In this document: piece after piece, positions 8,701 through 13,944 of the stretch
Position numbering within the stretch: the first letter of the stretch is position 1
How the letters are laid out: each line of letters opens with the position of its first letter
NCBI GenBank assembly: GCA_028293405.1
Contig: JAQGOW010000320.1
Location: forward strand, 1-13,944
Origin: Verrucomicrobiales bacterium
GTDB taxonomy: Bacteria; Verrucomicrobiota; Verrucomicrobiia; Limisphaerales; Palsa-1400
Reading direction: 5' to 3'
Length of the DNA: 13,944 nt
The notes under the pieces: model-generated
Told to the model about the DNA's origin: nothing
The model's database searches: none
What the model saw: the letters and a program-made list of their open reading frames with translations, nothing else
Position numbers and translations under genes: made by a program

Positions 8701-8848
8701 GCACGACGACCTGCGGCGTGACGAATTCGGGGAACACGTCCAGCTTCGCGTTCATCGACACATACACGCCGTAGGCAATGAGCACGCAGGCGAGCGTCAG
8801 GACGACGGCGCGAAAACGGAGGGCGTGTTGGACAATCCAGTTGAGCAT
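5732..8848 (-). CDS. RND-family efflux pump, inner-membrane subunit (CusA/CzcA-like, heavy-metal-efflux branch)
   Basis: A 1038-residue protein of normal length for the proton-driven inner-membrane component of a tripartite exporter. TM1 lies near residues 12-32 (VVLTLACVLIAYGVYV), followed by FPEF and QVEAIVTRPVE, which are typical of the family. A TM bundle spans about 337-500, a second periplasmic loop contains GRAEMGEDTWGP (603-614), and C-terminal TMs span about 866-1030. TM4 carries AIGVVVDDGIIDVEN (398-412); Asp404 is the likely proton-relay acid. This lacks the Asp-Phe-Gly of CzcA and differs from the CusA form, so the substrate is open. The frame is open back to 8956, but the ATG at 8848 is chosen because MLNWIVQHALRFRAVVL is the usual RND start and the upstream part only overlaps the adaptor gene. 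The start overlaps the adaptor stop by 1 nt (TAATG) with no Shine-Dalgarno, so coupling is likely. Confidence 0.95.
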   Translation of the reverse strand: MLNWIVQHALRFRAVVLTLACVLIAYGVYVSMNAKLDVFPEFVTPQVVVQTESPGLAPEQVEAIVTRPVESALSGVSDLQNIRSESIQGLSVVTAVFKEGTDIFRARQMLAEKLTTLAGELPPGVKSPKMSPLTSSTMDILKFGLISTNISPVELHSFAEWTVRPRLLAVPGVAKVSVFGGDSAQLQIQVRPDRLVAFNLTVQDVLTAAKSATGVRGAGFIENANQRVVLQTEGQSINAAALGEVAVAHSEGKTVRLKDVANVVDGIEPKFGDSLIMGRPGVLLTVSGQYGANTLEVTRALESALEEMKPLFANDGIQYVPHLHRPANFIQTGLRNVQFSLLLGGALVAVILFLFLLDVRSALISFLSIPLSLLTAVIILNYFDVTINTMTLGGFAVAIGVVVDDGIIDVENILRRLRQNIALPTPRSVFSVILEASLEVRSAIVYATFIVALVFLPVLTMTGLQGRFFAPLAVAFILATLASLAVALTVTPALCYLVFSRIKPHEEPRYISWLKTRQRSLLSAAARWPKIIITVAALLVIGACATLPFFGGEFLPEFRERHFVVQLSMVPGTSLQEMLRVGAQVSKELLENKKIESVEQQVGRAEMGEDTWGPQRCEFHVELKPDVTGEDEEAAEKEIRELVEKFPGAQSGVQTFLGDRIGESVSGETASVVVNLFCENLDVADEKARQIASLLQGINGAADVQVQSPPGVPRIAVALKPERLTQFGFRPLEVLDAIELAFQGNVVGQVYQGNRVTDVAVILGQKDRQNIHNIESFMVQNDSGLRLPLRELASIYTTAGRYNILHEGARRRQTVTCNTRGRDVTSFVAEAKQKLSVQVQLPKGAYIVYSGAAQQQAAAQRELLLHSLIAAVAIIVLLAVIFGNWRNLMLVLANVPFALVGGVLAAFFTGVLGDTGKGSLSLGSMVGLVTLFGITMRNSIMMISHFEHLVTQEGMAWGPEAALRGATERLVPILMTALVTALGLLPLAIGTGEAGREIEGPMSIVILGGLLTSTVLNLLVLPTLALRWGRFERRISSE

Positions 8849-9858
8849 TAGTCGATGGTGATTTGCGCTTTTTGCTCTTCCGACAAAAGGTCTTGCGCGC
8901 CCTGGACAATGATGCTGTCGCCGGCTTTGACGCTGTTGGTGGACGATTGAAACCAACCGCCGTCAACCGGAGTCTGGAGCGAAATTTCAGTGCGCGTGAA
9001 AGCGTTCGTGCTCGTCGCCACATACGTCCATGCTTTGCCGACAAACAGGACGACTGCCGATTCCGGCACGGTCACGCCTTGTTGCGCGGACTTGGTCGTT
9101 TGCAACAAAGCAGTCACGGAAGCGCCGGGACGAAGTGACGCGGAATTGCATTCGACGAGGAAAGCTTCGCCTTGCGTCTTTGGGTCAACCTTCGTCGAAC
9201 GCGAAACGATTTTGGCCGTTTGCCACTGCTCAGAATTCACCGTGCTGACGCGAGCCGCAGTCGGCTCTCCTGTGATCGTTTCGCCGCTGGGCAACTCGAC
9301 ACGCGCGAGCGCGGTCTTACTTGCCAACACATCATTGATCAACGTTTGGAGGTCATTGGCGGAAAGTTTGGAAATCGATTGGCCCCATTCGAGCGCGATT
9401 TGTTGCTGGAGCGATTGCAATTTGATTTCGTTTGCGCGGACATCGGCTTCGGCAGTTTCCAAAGTTTTGCGCGCGACGTTTTCGCCCTGGTCGAAAAGCG
9501 ATTTTGCGCGAGTGGCCGCTTTCCGCGACGTTTCCAATGCAACGGTTGTTGCCGCAATTTCGTTTTGAGCGGTGATTAGCGTCGTAGGATCGAGGACGGT
9601 TCCATAGGCGGCCAGCTCAGGAACGTGCTGGGCCGGTTTAAGTTCTTCGACCTTTAGATCAATACGTTTCTGCGCTTCTTCACTGACGGTGACAACCACA
9701 CTGCCTTTATCATCGCGTTTGATGACGACCGGTTTGGTTTCGTTTGCGGCCGGTTCAGTCGCTTTGTCTGCGGGCTTGTCCGCTGGTTTCGAGCAGCCGA
9801 CTGCGAGAGTGATACACAACAGCGAAAGCAGCCGTTTGTGGTAATTAAAAATGTTCAT
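8848..9858 (-). CDS. RND efflux periplasmic adaptor (membrane-fusion protein), lipoprotein
   Basis: A 336-residue adaptor expected to bridge the inner-membrane pump and the outer-membrane factor. The ATG at 9858 gives a lipoprotein signal (MNIFNYHKRLLSLLCITLAVGC, Cys22), while the open frame upstream to 10029 merely overlaps the preceding gene. A Lys/Ala/Glu-rich linker is followed by a beta-strand region (ELAAYGTVLDP), a predicted coiled-coil hairpin (about 105-160, with LETSRKAATRAKSLFDQG and TLETAEADVRANEIKL), a beta-barrel-like segment and a membrane-proximal region ending GAQDLLSEEQKAQI. The usual lipoyl half-motifs (GxV...G..V..G..L) flanking the hairpin are not visible. I recall a subfamily with this GAQ-LLSEE ending beside CzcA-like pumps. 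No Met/His/Cys-rich metal-binding cluster is seen. The start overlaps the upstream stop by 4 nt (ATGA); a weak GAGAAAG precedes it. Confidence 0.9.
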   Translation of the reverse strand: MNIFNYHKRLLSLLCITLAVGCSKPADKPADKATEPAANETKPVVIKRDDKGSVVVTVSEEAQKRIDLKVEELKPAQHVPELAAYGTVLDPTTLITAQNEIAATTVALETSRKAATRAKSLFDQGENVARKTLETAEADVRANEIKLQSLQQQIALEWGQSISKLSANDLQTLINDVLASKTALARVELPSGETITGEPTAARVSTVNSEQWQTAKIVSRSTKVDPKTQGEAFLVECNSASLRPGASVTALLQTTKSAQQGVTVPESAVVLFVGKAWTYVATSTNAFTRTEISLQTPVDGGWFQSSTNSVKAGDSIIVQGAQDLLSEEQKAQITID

Positions 9859-11264
9859 CGTTTGTCTTTCTCGGTCGTGACATCCGGTGATGCCAGTAAG
9901 CGGATATTCGTCGGGTCCGAAAGTGGTCGTTGCGCAGCGTTCTCCAAAGCACCGAGCGATTGTTGGACGAGGCGGAGCGATTCGAGTTGGCCGCGACGCG
10001 CTTCCAACCGTTGTAGCTGCGCGATCCAAACGGAAGATTGATCCGCTTCACCGGCTTCAACGGTTGCCTGTGCTGACTTCAAGTTTCGCGATTGCGCCGC
10101 AATCAAGGTGCTGTCGTTGGTCCACTGCATGTAAGCACGGCGATAGCTCGCCAACGCCCGGTCGGTGTCCTGAATTGCGCCGGATTGCACCGCCAAAAAC
10201 CGAATCTCAGTTTCCTTCCGCTTGGCTTCAGCTTCAGCGATTGGGCCGCGATTATGGCTTAAGATTGGAAGCATGGCTGACACGCCAATGCCAAACTTGT
10301 GCTCGCCTTGATCGAATTCATAACCGGGGCTGATGTGGACGTCGGGATATTGTTTTGCGATCTCAGTCTGTAGCGCCGCTTCCGTCGCAGCGTATTCCGC
10401 GAGCGATCGGCGGACATCGAGGCGATTGAGCAAACCAGCAGTTTGCACGGCGTTATGAGAGACAGTGCGCGGATTTGGCGGATTATCATAACGCCAGTGC
10501 ACGCGGATGTTTTCGAACGCCGACATTGGAAGACCGATCGACGCAGCGACTTGAAACTTCGCATCAGCGAGGCGCGTCTCGGCCTTTGTTTGCGCCATCG
10601 TTGAAGTAATCAGTTCAGATCGCGCCACGTTTACTTCAACCCGCGATGCTTCGCCCGCTTGCAATTGCCGTTCCAAACGCGTCACGAGATTCGAACGCAG
10701 ATTCATTTCCGTCCGCAAATACTGCGCGTCCAGATCGGCAGCGTAATACTCTACAAGGTTGGAACGCAAATCACCGCGCACTTTCCAAGCTGCTTCACCA
10801 AGCGCGAGTCGCGCCGCCAGCGTCAATTGCTTCGCCTGCTCCAACCGATGTGCTCGCTTGCCGCCGGTTTCGATTGGGATGTCCCAACTGAACCCGAGGA
10901 CCCATGGCGATATACCTTGATCGGAGTTGATCGCGTATTGCGGCGCCCAACTCACACTTGGATTCGGCCTTTCGCCCGCGGAAATTTCACCTGCCGCCGA
11001 TTCCGCCACGCGCATGCGCGCCAATTGCAGATCGGGATGGTAGTAAAAAGCAACGAGCGTGAGCGCCTCTAAATCGAATTCCTGTGGTGGCCAGTTCGAG
11101 TTGAAGTTCGTGGAGTTTTTCGCAACGAACTCTTTCAGGCCTGAGTCGTCAATCGTCCTCGCGCGAAAACTCGCCTCGGTTTGCTTTGGCGCAATCGGGG
11201 CCGGCTTGTAGCTGACGCAACCGGCCAAGAGGGCCAGAAAAATGACAAACGAACAGCGCTTCAC
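9855..11264 (-). CDS. Outer-membrane efflux factor, TolC/CusC family lipoprotein
   Basis: A 469-residue protein of typical OEP length, the outer-membrane duct of the pump. It has a lipoprotein signal with lipobox LLAGC (Cys16). Two TolC-type repeats follow, roughly residues 60-255 and 270-450. The first contains LTLVAFYYHPDLQLARMRV, GERPNPSVSWAP and the turn SWDIPIETGGKRAHRLEQA. The second contains RLDVRRSLAEYAATEAALQ, KQYPDVHISPGY and a long helix with ADQSSVWIAQLQRLEARRGQL. The start is GTG at 11264: an in-frame TAA lies just 12 nt upstream, so no earlier start is possible, and the lipobox fixes the frame. The only SD-like AGGAG lies 28 nt upstream, too far to act directly. It is the first gene of the operon and divergent from the gene at 11403. 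The start codon is covered by a 12-bp palindrome. Confidence 0.93.
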   Translation of the reverse strand: MKRCSFVIFLALLAGCVSYKPAPIAPKQTEASFRARTIDDSGLKEFVAKNSTNFNSNWPPQEFDLEALTLVAFYYHPDLQLARMRVAESAAGEISAGERPNPSVSWAPQYAINSDQGISPWVLGFSWDIPIETGGKRAHRLEQAKQLTLAARLALGEAAWKVRGDLRSNLVEYYAADLDAQYLRTEMNLRSNLVTRLERQLQAGEASRVEVNVARSELITSTMAQTKAETRLADAKFQVAASIGLPMSAFENIRVHWRYDNPPNPRTVSHNAVQTAGLLNRLDVRRSLAEYAATEAALQTEIAKQYPDVHISPGYEFDQGEHKFGIGVSAMLPILSHNRGPIAEAEAKRKETEIRFLAVQSGAIQDTDRALASYRRAYMQWTNDSTLIAAQSRNLKSAQATVEAGEADQSSVWIAQLQRLEARRGQLESLRLVQQSLGALENAAQRPLSDPTNIRLLASPDVTTEKDKR

Positions 11265-11274
11265 AGTCGACTGT
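11263..11274. promoter_or_regulatory. Perfect 12-bp palindrome over the efflux operon start codon
   Basis: ACAGTCGACTGT is a perfect inverted repeat that includes two bases of the GTG start codon (11262-11264) of the outer-membrane factor. It could be an operator for a dimeric repressor, or limit ribosome access in RNA. No regulator gene is present in the window. Confidence 0.35.
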
Positions 11275-11402
11275 TAGTCAATGCCAACGCAGCTCCTGAA
11301 TCAAGCTGGCTGTCATGACACTTCTTTCATGCGAAATGAGCGGTTTTTTCGAGGTTTGTGTTTATTTGCGCGCGGATGTGTGTTTGAATAAAAAGCCAGC
11401 AA
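11265..11402. promoter_or_regulatory. Divergent intergenic control region
   Basis: This 138-bp stretch separates the divergent efflux operon and secreted hydrolase-like gene, so it should hold both promoters. It contains a second perfect palindrome, TGTCATGACA (11311-11320). A 7-bp inverted pair, GCTGGCT (11305-11311) and AGCCAGC (11394-11400), brackets most of it. A weak + strand pair, TTGCGC (11366) and TAAAAA (11389) with a 17-bp spacer, is the best promoter guess for the rightward gene. I see no convincing minus-strand promoter. Confidence 0.45.
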
Positions 11403-13181
11403 ATGCCGTCTTTGAAGTGCCCAGTTATGTTCACCAGCCGTATTTCCAAAGTTTCGTCGTCCCTTGTTTTCTTGAGCGCTTTGTTGCTCGTCGCCACTGC
11501 CCATGCCCAGCCAAGCAAAGGCCTTCAAATCCTTCTGACGCGCGGTTTGCAATCGCAAGCCCTCTCGCAATGGAGCGATTACTGGACTTATTCGACTTAC
11601 ACCAACGCCAACTACACCTCGGTCAATTGGGGTGGGGAATCGCGCCCTGACTGGATGGGACCGGGAATGTCGTGGTCCCGCTGGGCACCGGACGAAACGC
11701 AAATGCCACCACAAGATATGGGTTACGGCGACGAAGCCCTCTTCATGACCAACCTGTTCGCGCTGCAACTCGCCGACGAATGGAACCTGATGGACGATTC
11801 AACCCGCACGCGGCTTGTGAATTGGTTCAACAACGTGCGAGCCAGTTTTCCGAACACAATTCTTTACCACAACAACTACGGCGGTCAGGTGCCGGACCAA
11901 TACCTCGGAGATTTCATCAGTCGTGCGCAACCAGATATGCTCTCTTGGGACACCTATCCATTTCACATCGGTGGCAACGGCCGCCCCTATAATTGGTATG
12001 GCGACCTCTGGCGCTATCGTCAATTCGGATTGGGCTATCAACTCCCTACCGCACTTTATCGCCAATGCTATCACTCCACCGATGAAGGCATTCGCGATCC
12101 GTCACCTTCGGAACTGCGGTTGATGACCTCGATGGCCCTTGCCTACAACTACAAAATGGTTTGCGACTTCGTATACAACGCCGGCGCGACCTCGCTCTTT
12201 ACCATCGATCAAACCGGCTACAACGGCGACACCGGTGCGCCCAAACCGCTCTACACCGAGGTGCAGGATGTAAACCGTCGCGCGTCCAACCTCGGCAAAG
12301 CGCTGATCCGCTTGACTCCGGTTTACGACATGCACAATACCAATACTGCCAACCCGCCTCCCGGCCCTGCCAGCAGCGATCCGAATTTCCAAAATGGTCT
12401 CACCACGAGCATCATGTGGCTGCAAGGCCGATATCTCTCGAACGGAACCACCAACCTCAACGTGCTGCCGTTGTATGATTTTCAGACTGATCCACAGGCA
12501 AGTGGCAATACCGCCAATCAAAACAATGCCTATTATAGCTGGTGGGAGTTTGCGGTGAATGATCGTTATTTCAACGGCTGGACGGTGACAAATAAGGCGG
12601 GCGTCAAAAACGATGGCCTCATTGGCGATATGGTAATCGCGTGGTTCCATCCAATCGACGACGGCTACAGCCCTGGCAAAAACACCAACGAAGTTTACAT
12701 CATGGTCGTGAACGCCCTTTCTGACGCAACCGGAACTGCCGCGGATTGCCTGCAGCAAATAAAAATCAATTTCCTCGTCGGAACAAATGTCACCGCCATC
12801 GAAATGTTGGACCCTCAAACCGGTTTGGTTTCGACTAACACGATGCCTGTGGTTGCGGGCAGCGGTTCTACGACAAAACGCCAACTTGTGCTCGATCTAA
12901 ACGGAGGCGATGCCGCGCTGTTCAAGTTCTCCGATGGAGTGCCCTTTGTGACCCTGCCGGTGGCTGGTAAACTTTCTGCGACAAGTGTCAATGGTCAGGC
13001 GAATTTCGCCTTACGCGGACCTTACGCTAGAAACTACCGGATTGAATACTCGACGAGTTTAACTTCTGGAAGTTGGAACACTTTGACGAATGTGCAGGTG
13101 TCCGCTGCGACTGGAAACGTGGGCTTCACCGATCCCGCCGGAAGCGCGGCGCGGTTTTATCGCGCCATCGCGCTTCCTTGA
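11403..13181 (+). CDS. Secreted glycoside-hydrolase-like protein with C-terminal RFYR-type module
   Basis: A 592-residue exported protein. The signal peptide core SSLVFLSALLLVATAHA ends before QPSK; either the ATG at 11403 or the one at 11427 (MFTSRISK) could be the start, and the latter gives a more usual signal length and has a weak GAAG upstream. Residues 60-310 look like an alpha/beta-barrel hydrolase: LADEWNLMD (about 123-131), NTILYHNNYGG, QPDMLSWDTYPFHIGG, then a helix-rich stretch to PLYTEVQDVNRR. Glu126 and Glu286 are plausible catalytic acids (inference). Residues about 405-512 resemble a C-terminal beta-sandwich (VLDLNGGDAALFKFSDG). The last 50 residues (YRIEYSTSLTSGSWNTL to ARFYRAIALP) repeat a module also found in the giant protein at the left. 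The exact enzyme family is not recognised, so no substrate is proposed. Confidence 0.88.
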   Translation: MPSLKCPVMFTSRISKVSSSLVFLSALLLVATAHAQPSKGLQILLTRGLQSQALSQWSDYWTYSTYTNANYTSVNWGGESRPDWMGPGMSWSRWAPDETQMPPQDMGYGDEALFMTNLFALQLADEWNLMDDSTRTRLVNWFNNVRASFPNTILYHNNYGGQVPDQYLGDFISRAQPDMLSWDTYPFHIGGNGRPYNWYGDLWRYRQFGLGYQLPTALYRQCYHSTDEGIRDPSPSELRLMTSMALAYNYKMVCDFVYNAGATSLFTIDQTGYNGDTGAPKPLYTEVQDVNRRASNLGKALIRLTPVYDMHNTNTANPPPGPASSDPNFQNGLTTSIMWLQGRYLSNGTTNLNVLPLYDFQTDPQASGNTANQNNAYYSWWEFAVNDRYFNGWTVTNKAGVKNDGLIGDMVIAWFHPIDDGYSPGKNTNEVYIMVVNALSDATGTAADCLQQIKINFLVGTNVTAIEMLDPQTGLVSTNTMPVVAGSGSTTKRQLVLDLNGGDAALFKFSDGVPFVTLPVAGKLSATSVNGQANFALRGPYARNYRIEYSTSLTSGSWNTLTNVQVSAATGNVGFTDPAGSAARFYRAIALP

Positions 13182-13185
13182 GGAC

Positions 13186-13440
13186 TCACCACGTCTTTGG
13201 AACGATGCGATTGGAATTGGGCAGGCGAAAGAACGTCACCGGTTCTTTCAAGTAGATACCGACATAACCGCGGCGCTTCATTTCGTCTGCGGTGCCCATC
13301 GGGCAATCGTGTGGTTCGCCGACGTAGTATTTTTCGCGCAAAGTCTTTTTATCAGGCCCAACCAAATCGAGGGACGTGGCGGCGCGGTTGCCGACAAAGG
13401 TGGATGCGTTGCACTTGGTTTCCTGCGTCATTGTATTCAT
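13186..13440 (-). CDS. Small unrecognised 84-aa protein
   Basis: I do not recognise this protein. From the ATG at 13440 it has 84 residues. A TTG at 13446 would add two, but the ATG is preferred, with GGAAAG about 14 nt upstream as a weak ribosome site. It has no signal peptide or membrane segment. The central part is charged and compact (SLDLVGPDKKTLREKYYVG, then EPHDCPMGTADEMKRRGYVG), with one Cys near the N-terminus and one in HDCPM. It ends with FFRLPNSNRIVPKTW. The composition, with few rare residues and plausible helix/strand patterning, looks like a real globular protein. It converges on the hydrolase-like gene with only 4 bp between the stop codons, leaving no room for a terminator. 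It could still be a chance ORF. Confidence 0.6.
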   Translation of the reverse strand: MNTMTQETKCNASTFVGNRAATSLDLVGPDKKTLREKYYVGEPHDCPMGTADEMKRRGYVGIYLKEPVTFFRLPNSNRIVPKTW

Positions 13441-13668
13441 AAGCAAAGGTCTTTCCGAACTGTGCGACGAGGCTACTTGACTGCACTTTCTCTGCCAATC
13501 AGGTGCGGTTCTGCTTTGTGTCTAAGGGTTTGGTATGGGACATGGGTGAGCATTCGTGAACAAGGTGTGGATAAGATAAAACACGTCGGGCTTGACAAAG
13601 TAAACAGATATCGCGGTACGCCGCTACTGCGGCTTGACCGCGTCCTCCAGAACTGCCACTCCTTTGAT
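13441..13668. other. 228-bp spacer between the small protein and the FG-GAP gene
   Basis: This should hold the promoters of two divergent genes. A perfect TTGACA lies at 13592-13597, but no good -10 follows at 16-18 bp. A small perfect hairpin, GCCGC-TACT-GCGGC (13620-13633), would lie in the leader of the rightward gene. The + frame of the downstream gene stays open through this whole spacer, but the translation has no recognisable features, so I do not count it as coding. Confidence 0.4.
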
Positions 13669-13944
13669 GTGAAACTGATTTTCGCCGCAATCGCCCTCGC
13701 TGCCACCGTTCAGGCCAACGCAGAAAAAGTCCATACCTTCCAAAAAATCCAGCTCAGCGATGAGTTTTGGAGTGAGGGCGCGAACTTCGGCGACTTCAAT
13801 CGCGACGGCAAAATGGACATCGTCTCCGGGCCCTATTGGTACGAGGGGCCGGACTTCAAGGTGCGGCACGAATACTACCCGGCCACGCAGACCTTCAAGC
13901 GTCTCGACGCGGAGGGCAAAGAGGTGGTGATCCCCGGTTTCGAG
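13669..13944 (+). CDS. Secreted FG-GAP/VCBS-repeat-like protein (3'-partial)
   Basis: Ninety-two residues are visible before the window edge. The GTG at 13669 is chosen because it begins a clean signal peptide (KLIFAAIALAATVQANA, cleavage before EKVHTFQ). The mature part opens with KIQLSDEFWSEGANFGDFN, then a Ca2+-binding-type loop, DFNRDGKMDIV (Asp, Asn, Asp, Asp positions), followed by SGPYWYEGPDF and RHEYYPATQTFKR. This is the blade pattern of FG-GAP/VCBS beta-propeller proteins that I recall as common in Verrucomicrobia and Planctomycetes. Such proteins are extracellular or periplasmic, with mostly unknown binding roles. An ATG at 13667 overlaps out of frame and runs straight into a stop. 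No good Shine-Dalgarno is seen, so the start is somewhat uncertain; the family call is fairly safe. Confidence 0.8.
   Translation, partial: MKLIFAAIALAATVQANAEKVHTFQKIQLSDEFWSEGANFGDFNRDGKMDIVSGPYWYEGPDFKVRHEYYPATQTFKRLDAEGKEVVIPGFE

Noticed and set aside
5732..11264. Specific copper (Cus) or cobalt-zinc-cadmium (Czc) assignment of the efflux operon
   Set aside because: The TM4 motif fits neither class, and no metal-binding cluster or metal regulator is visible, so gene symbols were left empty.
11313..11768. Minus-strand ORF reaching into the divergent region
   Set aside because: Overlaps the hydrolase-like gene's signal peptide region antisense, with no recognisable features.
12102..12884. 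Minus-strand ORF of 260 codons opposite the hydrolase-like gene
   Set aside because: Fully antisense to a gene with a signal peptide and recognisable domains; no plausible fold or start context.
13473..13706. Minus-strand 77-codon ORF in the spacer before the FG-GAP gene
   Set aside because: Overlaps the start and signal peptide of the better supported + strand gene; Ser/Arg-rich translation without motifs.

Overview
The window looks like a chromosomal segment of a Gram-negative bacterium with heavy surface decoration, most likely Verrucomicrobiota (Pedosphaera/Limisphaerales-like). This rests on recalled family resemblance, not a search. The pointers are long Asn/Thr/Ser-rich secreted proteins with Cys-less Ig-like repeats, a short 'YRIEYS...W..L...RFYR' module in two proteins, a TIGR02597-like C-terminus, a Porin_5-like outer-membrane porin and an FG-GAP-type secreted protein. 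No tRNA, rRNA, CRISPR array, insertion sequence or phage gene is visible.

Layout, left to right. (1) 1-3974, + strand: the 3' part of a giant secreted protein, with a glycosidase-like segment, five Ig-like domains in tandem, a beta-sandwich-like insert, a sixth Ig-like domain, an RFYR-type module and an internally duplicated C-terminal domain. (2) 4054-5565, +: a putative porin with a signal peptide and a terminal Phe. (3) 5566-5731: a convergent spacer holding an array of about six 10-bp units, small hairpins and a good-looking promoter pointing antisense to the next operon. (4) 11264-5732, - strand: a compact three-gene RND efflux operon in the order outer-membrane factor, periplasmic adaptor, inner-membrane pump. 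Its genes overlap by 4 nt (ATGA) and 1 nt (TAATG), so they are probably translationally coupled. (5) 11265-11402: a divergent control region with two perfect palindromes. (6) 11403-13181, +: a secreted glycoside-hydrolase-like protein. (7) 13440-13186, -: an unrecognised 84-aa protein whose 3' end lies 4 bp from the preceding gene. (8) 13441-13668: a 228-bp spacer. (9) 13669 to the end, +: the start of a secreted FG-GAP/VCBS-like protein, cut by the window edge.

How the genes fit together: the three efflux proteins should form one envelope-spanning pump of the heavy-metal-efflux branch of RND exporters. Substrate cannot be assigned, because the pump's TM4 motif (VVVDDGIIDVEN) matches neither the CzcA nor the CusA signature, the adaptor has no obvious metal-binding cluster, and no regulator is present. 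The porin and the two large secreted proteins fit a lifestyle of polymer degradation or surface attachment, but nothing links them to the pump beyond position. No clearly new multi-gene system is evident. The most unusual items are the decamer array, the adaptor without a recognisable lipoyl domain, and the strictly 270-bp-periodic Ig region.
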